Assembly (NCBI RefSeq): GCF_020386615.1
Contig: NZ_CP077769.1
Location: 806,001-870,000, forward strand
DNA: 64,000 nucleotides
Source: Chitinophaga pendula
GTDB lineage: Bacteria; Bacteroidota; Bacteroidia; Chitinophagales; Chitinophagaceae
Direction of reading: 5' to 3'
Position numbers and translations under genes: made by a program
The notes under the pieces: model-generated
What the model was told of the DNA's origin: nothing
The model's database searches: none
The model's input: only the letters and a program-made list of their open reading frames with translations
In this document: positions 40,686 to 48,975 of the stretch, one piece after another
Layout: each line of letters begins with the position of its first letter
Numbering within the stretch: position 1 is the stretch's first letter

Positions 40686-43600
40686 ATGTACAAGAAATTT
40701 ATAGAAAATCCCGTCCTGTCTACGGTGATCTCGGTGATCATCGTCATACTGGGATTGTTGGGATTATATGCATTACCTATTTCACAATACCCGGGTATTG
40801 CGCCACCGGCGGTAGAGGTAAGCGCTTTATACCAGGGTGCCAGCGCTGAAGTGGTGATGAAAAGTGTGATTGGTCCACTGGAAGAAGAGATCAACGGTGT
40901 GGAACATATGACCTATATGACTTCCAAGGCCAGTAACGATGGTACAGCTAATATCACGATCAACTTCAAACAAGGTACAGACCCCGATATGGCGGCTATC
41001 AACGTGCAGAACAAGATTACAAAGGCGACCAGCCAGCTGCCGGCAGAAGTACTCAAATATGGGATCACTACCACTAAAAGACTCAACAGTGAGGTGTTCA
41101 GTTTTATCCTGCTGAGTGAGACAGGGCAGTATGACATGAAGTTCCTCGACAACTACCTGAAGATTAACGTCATTCCGCAGATCAAGCGGGTGGAAGGTGT
41201 AGGACAGGCCAAGGTATACGGGGATATGGATTACAGCATGCGTATCTGGCTGAAGCCCGATATAATGGCAGTATATGGACTTATACCGGCTGATATCATC
41301 GCGGCGCTGGCAGAGCAGAATATAGAAGCGGCCCCGGGTAAGGTAGGTGAGAACGGGGATCAGACGCACCAGTACACTTTAAAGTATACGGGACGGTTGG
41401 AGAAGCCGGCGCAGTTCGGAGAGATCATCCTGCGCACTACGGGCAACGGGAAGGTGCTGAAGCTGAAAGATGTGGCGGGCATTGAAATGGGCGCTTACAA
41501 CTATGCTTCTATTTCCCGTACACAGCGCCGTCCGTTCGTATACGTGGCGATCAACCAGACCGCAGGATCTAATGCATATGAGATCATCAAACAGTGTGAA
41601 CAGATCATGCGGGATGCAGAAAAGGATTTTCCCAAGGGCATCAGTTACAAAATATACTCTAATGCCAACGACTTCCTGAATGCTTCTGTGGGTAAACTCA
41701 TCTCTACTTTTATCGAAGCATTTATCCTGGTGTTCATTGTGGTGTTCATTTTCCTGCAGGACTTCCGGTCCACGCTGATACCTGCTATCTCAGTACCGGT
41801 AGCGATTGTCGGTACGTTCTTTTTCCTGCAGCTGTTCGGCTTTACCGTCAACCTGCTGACGTTGTTTGCGTTGGTGCTGGCCATCGGTATTGTAGTAGAT
41901 GATGCGATCGTGGTAGTAGAGGCGGTGCATGCTAAGCTGGATGCCGGGGAACGGTCGCCTATGAAGGCGACGCTGGATGCGATGGGAGAGATCAGTACGG
42001 CTATCATCTCCATTACGCTGGTAATGGCGGCAGTGTTCGTACCGGTTACGTTTATCAACGGATCGGTAGGGGTGTTCTACAAACAATTTGGTCTGACGTT
42101 GGCAGTCGCTATCATCATCTCTGCCATCAATGCGTTGACGCTGAGTCCTGCTTTGTGTGCGCTGTTCCTGCGGCCGCATGATAAAGAGCATTATCACCCG
42201 AAGGGATATATGCAGCGTTTCTACAACGCTTTCAATACCTCTTTCCACCGGGTGACGCAACGGTATACTGGCGTGGTTGCTTTCCTGATCAACCGCAAAT
42301 GGCTGGCCCTGGGCAGTGTGGGTGTCTTCCTGCTGCTGTTCTGGTGGCTTGTACGTACAACTCCTACGGGATTTGTGCCGAATGAAGACAGTGGCATGAT
42401 CTACGGCAACGTGATATTGCCACCTGCTACTTCGCTGGAGCGTACTGCCGAAGTGCTGGACCAGATAGACAGTATTGCCGCTGCCATGCCTGAAATGGAG
42501 GTGACGAGTGCGGTAACGGGCTTTGACCTGATCAGCGGAGCAGGTAGTTCCTATGGCGCTATCTTCCTGCGGTTGAAACCCTGGAAGGAACGTACACAAG
42601 ATAGTCAGCACATACGGCAGGTGGTAGCCCGCCTGTTTGAACGCACTGCCGGTATCCGCGGCGCCAACATCATCTTTTTCCCCGCGCCTACCTTACAGGG
42701 ATTCGGTAATACCGATGGTTTTGAATTCCAGTTGCAGGACAAGACCGGCGGTTCTTATAAAGACTTTGAGACGGTGATACAAGGGTTTATGAAAGCGCTG
42801 AATAGCCGCCAGGAGATACAATATGCCGCTACCCCTTATAATACCAACTTCCCGCAGTATGAAGTGCAGGTGAATGTCGCCAAGAGTAAAGAAGCCGGTG
42901 TACCGGTGAACGTGATACTGAGCACGCTGCAGGGGTACCTGGGTGGTATCTATGCTTCCGACTTCAACCGGTTTGGTAAACAATACAAAGTGATGTTGCA
43001 GGCGGAAGCGGCGCAGCGGTTGAATAAGGACGCTATCGAGAAAATATATGTACGTAACAATGCCGGTACGATGGCGCCTATTGCAGGGTTTATCACGTTG
43101 AAGAAGATACACGGGCCGGAGTTTGTGAACCGTTTTAACCTGTTCACCTCTGCTTATGTGAATGGTAGTCCGAAGCCGGGTTTCAGTTCGGGGGATGCCA
43201 TCAAGGCGATCCAGGAGACGGCGGACAAGACCCTGCCGAAGGGATATACTTACGCCTTTGCCGGGATGAGTCTCGAAGAGATTTCCAGTGGCAGCCAGAC
43301 GATGATCATTTTTATACTCAGCCTGGTGTTCATTTATTTTCTGCTGAGTGCACAGTATCAGAGTTACCTGTTGCCTTTTTCGGTGCTGTTATCCCTGCCG
43401 GTAGGATTGACGGGGGCATTTCTGTTTGCCCGTTTGTTCGGGTTGGACAATAATATTTTTCTGCAGATCAGCCTGATCATGCTGATCGGGCTGCTGGCTA
43501 AAAATGCGATCCTGATCGTGGAGTTTGCCCGTATGCACCGGTTGCAGGGGGAGACGCTGGTACAGGCTGCGCTGGCTGGCGCTATGACCCGTCTGCGGCC

Positions 43601-45191
43601 GATCCTGATGACCTCTCTCGCATTCATCTTCGGATTGTTGCCATTGATGCTGGCAAAAGGAGCCGGCGCATTGAGTAACCGTTCGATCGGTACGGCAGCG
43701 GTAGGCGGTATGCTGATCGGTACGGTGCTGGGGGTATTCATCATCCCGGTATTGTTCATCATCTTCCAGTCTTTGCAGGAGAAGGTGAGCCGCCGCAGCC
43801 GGCAGCGTATAGGCGGCCAGGTGATAGCAGGTATGCTATTGCTACTGGCAGTGTCTTCCTGTCGTATCGGGAAAATCTATCATCCGCAGGAGACGGCGCA
43901 GGAAAACTCATATCGCGGCCAGGCCGGCACGGATACCGTTAGTATTGCGGATCAGCCCTGGCAACAGCTCTTCCCGGATACGGTATTGCAGGGCCTGATC
44001 CGGGAAGGACTGGTACACAATCTTGATCTGAAGATTGCCACGCAGCGTATTGTTGCTGCCGGGGCTGTTTTCCGGCAAAGCAAAGCTGCGTTACTGCCGG
44101 AGCTGAATGGTAACCTGGGCATTACCCGTTCCAAGCTGGCTTTCCCGCAGGGTTTTGGTATCATCCGGTCTTCGACCCAGTACGATGTGGCGTTGCGGGC
44201 ATCGTGGGAGGCCGATATCTGGGGTAAGTTAGGTGCTGCCAAAAGAGGCGCGCTGGCGGGATTGCTCGGTACGGAAGCGGCCCGCAAAGCGGTGCAGACA
44301 CAGCTGATCGCTGATATTGCCAACGGCTATTTTTCCCTGTTGGCGATGGACCAGCAGTTGCAGGTATTGGAACAGACGGTGGTGAACAGGAGAGAAGATG
44401 TGAAAGCGATGGCGTCGTTGAAGACAGCCGGTGTAGTGAATGGTGCAGCGGTGGTACAGAGTGAGGCTAACCAGTATGCGGCGGAAGTGGCCATACCCGC
44501 TTTGCGGCGGCAGATCCGGGAGACGGAGAATGCATTGTGTATATTGCTGAACAGGCCTTCGGGGGATATCCGGCGGCAGTCGCTGGCGATACAGATTGCC
44601 CCTGCGACCTTACAGGCGGGTATACCGGCGCAGCTGCTGCATCACCGTCCCGATGTGATGCAGGCGGAGTATGCGGTGCGGCAGGCCTTTGAACGGACCA
44701 ATGTGGCCAGGGCGGCTTTCTACCCGGCGTTCAATATTACGGCGGCTGGCGGATTTACCAGCTATGAATGGCGGCAGTGGCTGTCTGCCGACGGTCTGTT
44801 TGCCAATATCGCCGGTAGCCTGGTACAGCCTATCCTGAACAGGGGGAGGAACAAGGCGGCGTTGACAACGGCCAAAGCCCAGCAGGAAGAGTCGGTGCTG
44901 GCCTTCCAGCGTACCTTGCTGGTGGCAGGACAGGAGGTATCCAATGCCCTGTATGCTTACAAGACGGCTGCCGAACAACAGGAGATCCGCCGTAAACAAT
45001 TGAGATCGTTAGAGCAGTCGGTGGACTTTACCAAAAAATTGCTGCGATACAGTACGGCTACCAATTATATCGATGTGCTGACCTCTGAGCAGGCCTTGCT
45101 GGCCAGTCAGCTGGACTATGTAAATGACCAGCTGGAACTGTGGAAGGCGACGATCGCGTTGTACCGGGCACTGGGAGGTGGATGGAAATAA
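40686..45191 (+). CDS. RND efflux permease fused to a TolC/NodT-type outer-membrane factor
   Basis: A single uninterrupted 1501-residue frame. Residues 1-~1040 are a full HAE1-type RND permease: TM1 at ~9-30, proton-relay Asp405/Asp406 (GIVVDDAIV, TM4), Lys939 (LLAKNAIL, TM10) and the final FIIPVLFIIFQSL helix. Residues ~1034-1059 read as a basic n-region, hydrophobic core (VIAGMLLLLAVSSC) and lipobox Cys1059, i.e. a lipoprotein signal. Residues ~1060-1501 are a complete outer-membrane factor (WQQLFPDTVLQGLI..., LRQSKAALLPELNG-like, SWEADIWGKLGAAKR, VARAAFYPAFNITAAGGF). In-frame GTG 43785 has AGGAG three bases upstream, so internal initiation could also make the second protein. No stop codon separates them. 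Confidence 0.9.
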   Translation: MYKKFIENPVLSTVISVIIVILGLLGLYALPISQYPGIAPPAVEVSALYQGASAEVVMKSVIGPLEEEINGVEHMTYMTSKASNDGTANITINFKQGTDPDMAAINVQNKITKATSQLPAEVLKYGITTTKRLNSEVFSFILLSETGQYDMKFLDNYLKINVIPQIKRVEGVGQAKVYGDMDYSMRIWLKPDIMAVYGLIPADIIAALAEQNIEAAPGKVGENGDQTHQYTLKYTGRLEKPAQFGEIILRTTGNGKVLKLKDVAGIEMGAYNYASISRTQRRPFVYVAINQTAGSNAYEIIKQCEQIMRDAEKDFPKGISYKIYSNANDFLNASVGKLISTFIEAFILVFIVVFIFLQDFRSTLIPAISVPVAIVGTFFFLQLFGFTVNLLTLFALVLAIGIVVDDAIVVVEAVHAKLDAGERSPMKATLDAMGEISTAIISITLVMAAVFVPVTFINGSVGVFYKQFGLTLAVAIIISAINALTLSPALCALFLRPHDKEHYHPKGYMQRFYNAFNTSFHRVTQRYTGVVAFLINRKWLALGSVGVFLLLFWWLVRTTPTGFVPNEDSGMIYGNVILPPATSLERTAEVLDQIDSIAAAMPEMEVTSAVTGFDLISGAGSSYGAIFLRLKPWKERTQDSQHIRQVVARLFERTAGIRGANIIFFPAPTLQGFGNTDGFEFQLQDKTGGSYKDFETVIQGFMKALNSRQEIQYAATPYNTNFPQYEVQVNVAKSKEAGVPVNVILSTLQGYLGGIYASDFNRFGKQYKVMLQAEAAQRLNKDAIEKIYVRNNAGTMAPIAGFITLKKIHGPEFVNRFNLFTSAYVNGSPKPGFSSGDAIKAIQETADKTLPKGYTYAFAGMSLEEISSGSQTMIIFILSLVFIYFLLSAQYQSYLLPFSVLLSLPVGLTGAFLFARLFGLDNNIFLQISLIMLIGLLAKNAILIVEFARMHRLQGETLVQAALAGAMTRLRPILMTSLAFIFGLLPLMLAKGAGALSNRSIGTAAVGGMLIGTVLGVFIIPVLFIIFQSLQEKVSRRSRQRIGGQVIAGMLLLLAVSSCRIGKIYHPQETAQENSYRGQAGTDTVSIADQPWQQLFPDTVLQGLIREGLVHNLDLKIATQRIVAAGAVFRQSKAALLPELNGNLGITRSKLAFPQGFGIIRSSTQYDVALRASWEADIWGKLGAAKRGALAGLLGTEAARKAVQTQLIADIANGYFSLLAMDQQLQVLEQTVVNRREDVKAMASLKTAGVVNGAAVVQSEANQYAAEVAIPALRRQIRETENALCILLNRPSGDIRRQSLAIQIAPATLQAGIPAQLLHHRPDVMQAEYAVRQAFERTNVARAAFYPAFNITAAGGFTSYEWRQWLSADGLFANIAGSLVQPILNRGRNKAALTTAKAQQEESVLAFQRTLLVAGQEVSNALYAYKTAAEQQEIRRKQLRSLEQSVDFTKKLLRYSTATNYIDVLTSEQALLASQLDYVNDQLELWKATIALYRALGGGWK

Positions 45192-45295
45192 TAAGTTTAT
45201 TTTACTTTTTAACCTGGGTTAAACTTAGTGGAGCAAATTGCTGTTACTTTTACATCGTCAAAACAATAAAAACACTCAAATTAAACATTGATACT

Positions 45296-45721
45296 ATGAA
45301 AAGGATAGCTAATGCACACTGGAACGGTAACCTTAAAGAAGGTAAAGGTGAGATCTCCACACAGAGCACCGTACTGTCTAACACTCAATATTCTTTCAAT
45401 ACCCGTTTTGCAGACGGTGTAGGTACTAATCCGGAGGAGTTGCTGGGGGCTGCACATGCTGGTTGTTTTACTATGGCAGTAAGCGCTGCGCTGACCCAGG
45501 CGGGTATCACGGCTGGTGATCTGAACACCCGTGCGGTGGTGGAGCTGGATATGGCTGCTGGTCCGAAGATCTCCGGTATTACCCTGGAGCTGACCGCTAC
45601 TGCGATCGACGGGGTATCCCAAGAGCAATTCGAAGCTTTTGCACAGGGCGCCAAAGAGAACTGCCCTATTTCCAAAGCGTTAGGTGGTACGCCTATCAGC
45701 CTGACCGTTATTTACCAATAG
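45296..45721 (+). CDS. OsmC/Ohr-family peroxiredoxin
   Basis: A 141-residue cytoplasmic thiol peroxidase that reduces organic hydroperoxides, starting at ATG 45296; the frame overlaps the RND gene further upstream but without conserved sequence. OsmC motifs: AHWNGNLKEGKGEISTQS, NPEELLGAAHAGCFTMAVSAAL with peroxidatic Cys57, and a C-terminal AKENCPISKAL with resolving Cys123. Dimer fold assumed from family. It follows the efflux operon by ~100 bases and has a hairpin terminator, suggesting its own promoter. Confidence 0.93.
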   Translation: MKRIANAHWNGNLKEGKGEISTQSTVLSNTQYSFNTRFADGVGTNPEELLGAAHAGCFTMAVSAALTQAGITAGDLNTRAVVELDMAAGPKISGITLELTATAIDGVSQEQFEAFAQGAKENCPISKALGGTPISLTVIYQ

Positions 45722-45741
45722 GGTCATTAACCGGTATATAC

Positions 45742-45780
45742 AAAGGCACTGTTTCCTTCCGGAGGCGGTGCCTTTGCTTT
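45742..45780 (+). terminator. Terminator of the osmC-like gene
   Basis: AAAGGCAC pairs with GTGCCTTT at the ends of an imperfect stem with inner GG/CC pairs, followed by GCTTTATT. Confidence 0.7.
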
Positions 45781-45817
45781 ATTGGCGGAGCCGGGGCTTT
45801 GGCGTATTTTAGCAGGG

Positions 45818-46630
45818 ATGACCATATTACCCGACATAAGACCCCTTTTCTGCCCCGTACAACCGGCGGTGCGGGAGATGCCGGCACAGGTGCGTTATAC
45901 AGAGGTATTACCGGACTTTCACCTGGCGCGGTATATCTACTGCTACTGGCAATTGCGTACGCAGGAGCCGTTGACACAGCCATTTTCTTACCGGGTGGTG
46001 GCGGATGGATGCATGGATCTCTTCTATGATGCGGGTAATCCGGAAGAGAATTTCATCATGGGATTTTCTGCGACGTACACGACGTTTCCGTTACAGCAAA
46101 GTTTTAACTACATCGGTATCCGGTTTCTGCCGGCAGCGATACCGCTGTTGTTCAAGATTGATGCGGCAGCGCTGACAGACCGGTTTGAGCTGCTGGCGCA
46201 TGTTATTCCCTCGCTGGCCGCCGACCTGGGCCGGATGGGAGCGATAGCTGCTGCCGTGGAGCTGTTGAAACCACATTTCGATCATCACTTCCTGCGGTTA
46301 TTATCCACTACTGATTTCGATATAGACAGCCGTTTGTTTGATGCCATTGAACGGATACTGCGTTCGCAGGGTACCATACCGGTGGAGCGCGAATTAAATA
46401 CCGGCATCAGTCCCCGGCAGTTGCGCCGGTTATTCAACTACTATATCGGGGATACGCCCAAGACCTTCAGCAAGGTGGTACGGTTCCAGCATGTGCTGAA
46501 TGCCAAGCCATCGCTGGAAAGCCTGCGAAAGAACAAGCTGTTTTACGACAGCGGTTATTACGATCAGGCACATTTTGTGAAAGACTTTAAGGTGATGTAT
46601 GGCCTTACGCCAACGGATGCATTAAAATGA
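45818..46630 (+). CDS. AraC-family regulator with DUF6597-like N-terminal domain
   Basis: A 270-residue regulator. ATG 45818 gives MTILPDIRPLF; the TTG 12 codons earlier is less likely. The N-terminal sensor (~15-130) has LARYIYCYWQLR, YRVVADGCMDLFYDAG and ATYTTFPLQQSFNYIGIRFLPAAIP, the pattern of DUF6597/AraC-type ligand domains. The C-terminal HTH pair is weakly conserved: VERELNTGISPRQLRRLFNYYIGDTPKTFSKVVRFQ and YYDQAHFVKDFKVMYGLTP. Targets unknown. It is followed closely by a Crp/Fnr gene, so the two may be co-transcribed. Confidence 0.88.
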   Translation: MTILPDIRPLFCPVQPAVREMPAQVRYTEVLPDFHLARYIYCYWQLRTQEPLTQPFSYRVVADGCMDLFYDAGNPEENFIMGFSATYTTFPLQQSFNYIGIRFLPAAIPLLFKIDAAALTDRFELLAHVIPSLAADLGRMGAIAAAVELLKPHFDHHFLRLLSTTDFDIDSRLFDAIERILRSQGTIPVERELNTGISPRQLRRLFNYYIGDTPKTFSKVVRFQHVLNAKPSLESLRKNKLFYDSGYYDQAHFVKDFKVMYGLTPTDALK

Positions 46631-46643
46631 CCTTTTGTTACCC

Positions 46644-47243
46644 ATGACGCATATGAACGATATACAGCTATTACTGGAAGGGATCAGCCATATCAAGGAT
46701 ATCACCCCTGTTGACCTGTTACAACTTACACAACTGGCTACACGCCGGGAGCTGGCGCCGGGAGCGGTCTATATCCCGGAAGGCGCTTCTTCGCGTCAGC
46801 TGGCTTTTATCGAGAAAGGGATCATCCGTACCTATGCGGTGAAGGAGAATGGGGACGAAGCTACTTTGCTGTTGCGTTGGGAGGGACAGTTCATTGCCTC
46901 ACATGATACGATCATCTTAAACCGTCCTTCCCGATTTATCTACCGGGCGGTAGAGCCGGTGACGTTGCAAGAGATAGACTACGGAGCGCTGGAACGTGTG
47001 ATGAGCGAGCAACCCAGGCTGGAGCCATTGCGTACTTTTTTCCTGAAAAAGATGCTGGCAGAGTCGCTGGACCTGATCGCTTCTTTTGTACTGTTATCGC
47101 CGGAGGAGCGTTACCTGAAGCTGGTAGCAGAGAAAGCGGATATTGTAAGCCGGGTGCCCGGCAAATACATCGCTTCGTTACTGGGAGTAACGCCGGTATC
47201 CCTCAGCCGTATCCGCAAACGTATATCGCAGCATAAGGATTAA
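46644..47243 (+). CDS. Crp/Fnr-family transcriptional regulator
   Basis: A 199-residue regulator. The N-terminal cyclic-nucleotide-binding-like beta-roll (LAPGAVYIPEGASSRQLAFIEKGIIRTYAVKENGDEATLLLRWEGQFIAS) lacks the full cAMP-binding signature, so its effector is unclear. The C-terminal HTH is SRVPGKYIASLLGVTPVSLSRIRKRI. Two ATGs (46644 and 46653) are possible; both give plausible proteins. It sits 13 bases after the AraC gene and before the hydroxylase gene. The decayed copy at 10.6 kb is a paralogue. Confidence 0.9.
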   Translation: MTHMNDIQLLLEGISHIKDITPVDLLQLTQLATRRELAPGAVYIPEGASSRQLAFIEKGIIRTYAVKENGDEATLLLRWEGQFIASHDTIILNRPSRFIYRAVEPVTLQEIDYGALERVMSEQPRLEPLRTFFLKKMLAESLDLIASFVLLSPEERYLKLVAEKADIVSRVPGKYIASLLGVTPVSLSRIRKRISQHKD

Positions 47244-47280
47244 TTATCTTTTGTTAACTGCTGGCAGGCAGGTCCTGTTT

Positions 47281-47288
47281 TACTTTTG
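47281..47288 (+). promoter_or_regulatory. -7 promoter element (TACTTTTG) of the hydroxylase gene
   Basis: Exact TAnnTTTG match ending 27 bases before ATG 47316. Its presence excludes the TTG at 47286 as a start. Confidence 0.5.
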
Positions 47289-47315
47289 TTCCATCAGCAC
47301 CAAACGATGTGTTTT

Positions 47316-48122
47316 ATGGAACAGACAATTTACATCATCGCCAAGATATACGGTATATCGACCCTGCGTTACTTTATCATAGCAGGGGTATTTTTCGCGG
47401 TGTTCTACCTCTTTTTCCCGAAGCAACTACAGCATTTTAAGATACAGCAGCGGCTGGCTGGCAGTAAGGATTTCCTGCGGGAGATCTTGCATTCGTTGCA
47501 GACGACGCTGGTGCTCAGCGTATTAGCATTTATCGTGTTGTTCACCCCATTTAAGCAGTATACGCAGGTGTATGATCAGCTAGGGGATTACCCGGTTTGG
47601 TACCTGGGGTTGAGTGTAGTGCTGAGCCTCATCGTCCATGACACTTACTTTTACTGGATGCACCGGGCGTTACATCATCCGCGGTTGTTCCGGCTCACGC
47701 ACCTGGTACATCACCAGTCTACGAACCCGTCTCCCTGGACCTCTTACTCGTTTCACCTGCTGGAAGCCTTTACGGAAGGGGCGGTTTTGTTCCTGATCGT
47801 GCTGATCCTGCCGATGCATCCGTTGGGGATTGTGTTGTTTACGATTGCCGGGTTTGTGATCAATGTATATGGTCACCTGGGTTACGAGATTGCCCCCCGG
47901 TGGTTCCGGAAAAGCCCCCTTTTTGAGCTGTTTAATACTTCGGTGCACCACAACCTTCATCACAGTAAGTTCAAGGGGAATTACGGGCTTTATTTCCGCG
48001 TATGGGACCGGTTGATGGGTACGGAGCATCCGGATTATGTAAAAGCATATGACGAGGTGCAGGCCCGTCGTTTTGGACCCAAAGCGCCTGCGGCGGCTAC
48101 CCTGGCACAAATGCCCCGGTAG
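47316..48122 (+). CDS. Sterol desaturase/fatty-acid hydroxylase-family membrane protein
   Basis: A 268-residue integral membrane di-iron oxygenase. Membrane helices lie at ~18-35, ~65-85, ~100-118 and ~155-185. The His clusters are HDTYFYWMHRALHHP, HLVHHQSTNPSPWTSYSFH and TSVHHNLHHSK. GLYFRVWDRLMGTEHPDY is the conserved C-terminal block. Substrate (fatty acid, sterol-like or carotenoid) unknown. It follows the Crp gene and its own -7 element, and may be controlled by that regulator (inference). Confidence 0.92.
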   Translation: MEQTIYIIAKIYGISTLRYFIIAGVFFAVFYLFFPKQLQHFKIQQRLAGSKDFLREILHSLQTTLVLSVLAFIVLFTPFKQYTQVYDQLGDYPVWYLGLSVVLSLIVHDTYFYWMHRALHHPRLFRLTHLVHHQSTNPSPWTSYSFHLLEAFTEGAVLFLIVLILPMHPLGIVLFTIAGFVINVYGHLGYEIAPRWFRKSPLFELFNTSVHHNLHHSKFKGNYGLYFRVWDRLMGTEHPDYVKAYDEVQARRFGPKAPAAATLAQMPR

Positions 48123-48210
48123 CTGCCCGGCACGGCGGTACTAGATAAGCGGTTTATTCGTGTGTAAAGTGTTGGTATACATGTTGTTGCACATTTGTTG
48201 CCTATAGGGT

Positions 48211-48272
48211 GTATAAGCGTTGTATAGTCATTCTATATGCAACTATAAGCGTAGCTTATACAATGACTATAC
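48211..48272. repeat. Nested inverted repeats in the intergenic region
   Basis: GTATAGTCATT (48222-48232) and AATGACTATAC (48262-48272) are exact complements. Inside lies TATAAGC-GTA-GCTTATA (48244-48260), a perfect 7-bp hairpin; GTATAAGC at 48211 also complements GCTTATAC at 48254. Further GCTATAGG/GCTACAGG/GCTATAGG units follow to 48306. Could be alternative RNA folds or a mobile-element footprint. Confidence 0.6.
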
Positions 48273-48303
48273 GAATGCTATAGGTAAGCTACAGGAAAGC
48301 TAT

Positions 48304-48329
48304 AGGACAGGTTATTCCTGTCCTTTTTG
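48304..48329 (+). terminator. Terminator of the hydroxylase gene
   Basis: AGGACAGG and CCTGTCCT pair exactly around TTATT, followed by TTTTG. It overlaps the last codons of the convergent VOC gene. Confidence 0.75.
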
Positions 48330-48791
48330 TTGAGGGGTGTATTTGACGATATCGATACCGATGCCATTGGGGTCTTGTATGGCAAAGTGGCGATCTCCCC
48401 AGGGTTCGTCGCGGATATCGATCCTGATGGCGACACCTTTGGCTTTTAGCACCTGGTAGATCTTATCGACGTCTTCCACTTCTATGGTGAGGTAGGCGCC
48501 TTGTCCCTGGAAGGGCGGTTGAAAAAGCGGTTGCTGGGAAGGGTGATGGGGCAGCAGGAAGCTGATCTCTGCTTGCTGGCCAGGAGTGTGGAGGAGGAGG
48601 TAGAAGTCGTTTTCAAACATTACGCCGAATCCGAGGTGTTCGGTGTAGAATGTTTTGGTCGCTGCCAGTTGTGCGGTGATAAATCCTGCGTTCAGTTTCA
48701 TGTTGTATTGTTTTTTAGTTGAAGTGACCGTTTGTGCCGGCAGCTGCAGTCCGCAGCATGCCAGCAGTAGTAGGAGCAGTATTCGTTGCAT
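48312..48791 (-). CDS. VOC-family (glyoxalase-like) protein with signal-peptide-like N-terminus
   Basis: A 159-residue protein. Residues 31-155 are a compact VOC domain (MKLNAGFITAQLAATKTFYTEHLGFGVMFENDFYLLLHTPGQQAEI...YLTIEVEDVDKIYQVLKAKGVAIRIDIRDEPWGDRHFAIQDPNGIGIDIVKY), typical of small enzymes or resistance proteins. Residues 1-20 (MQRILLLLLLACCGLQLPAQ) look like a signal peptide, unusual for this family. An internal ATG at 48701 preceded by A-rich sequence gives the standard cytoplasmic start, so the extension may be non-coding or lead to export. Confidence 0.78.
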   Translation of the reverse strand: MQRILLLLLLACCGLQLPAQTVTSTKKQYNMKLNAGFITAQLAATKTFYTEHLGFGVMFENDFYLLLHTPGQQAEISFLLPHHPSQQPLFQPPFQGQGAYLTIEVEDVDKIYQVLKAKGVAIRIDIRDEPWGDRHFAIQDPNGIGIDIVKYTPQQKGQE

Positions 48792-48937
48792 ATGATTGAT
48801 TTCGTGCTACAAAGTTGCATCATCGGCAGGTGGTGGTGTTGTAAAAAACGGACAAAGTAGGTAGGGGCGATAGAAAATAAAGTTCTAATTTTACAATAGC
48901 GGTTCGATTTGAACAAAGGCCGGCGGGAAGGGGCGGA

Positions 48938-48945
48938 TACCTTTG
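48938..48945 (+). promoter_or_regulatory. -7 promoter element (TACCTTTG) of the bicupin gene
   Basis: Exact TAnnTTTG match ending 30 bases before ATG 48976, which makes the TTG at 48943 (inside it) an unlikely start. Confidence 0.55.
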
Positions 48946-48975
48946 TATCATCTTCAAATCAAAATCGATAAGATC

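Noticed and set aside
41790..42611. 273-codon minus-strand ORF opposite the RND permease
   Set aside because: Low-complexity Gln/Arg/His-rich translation, complementary to conserved permease codons.
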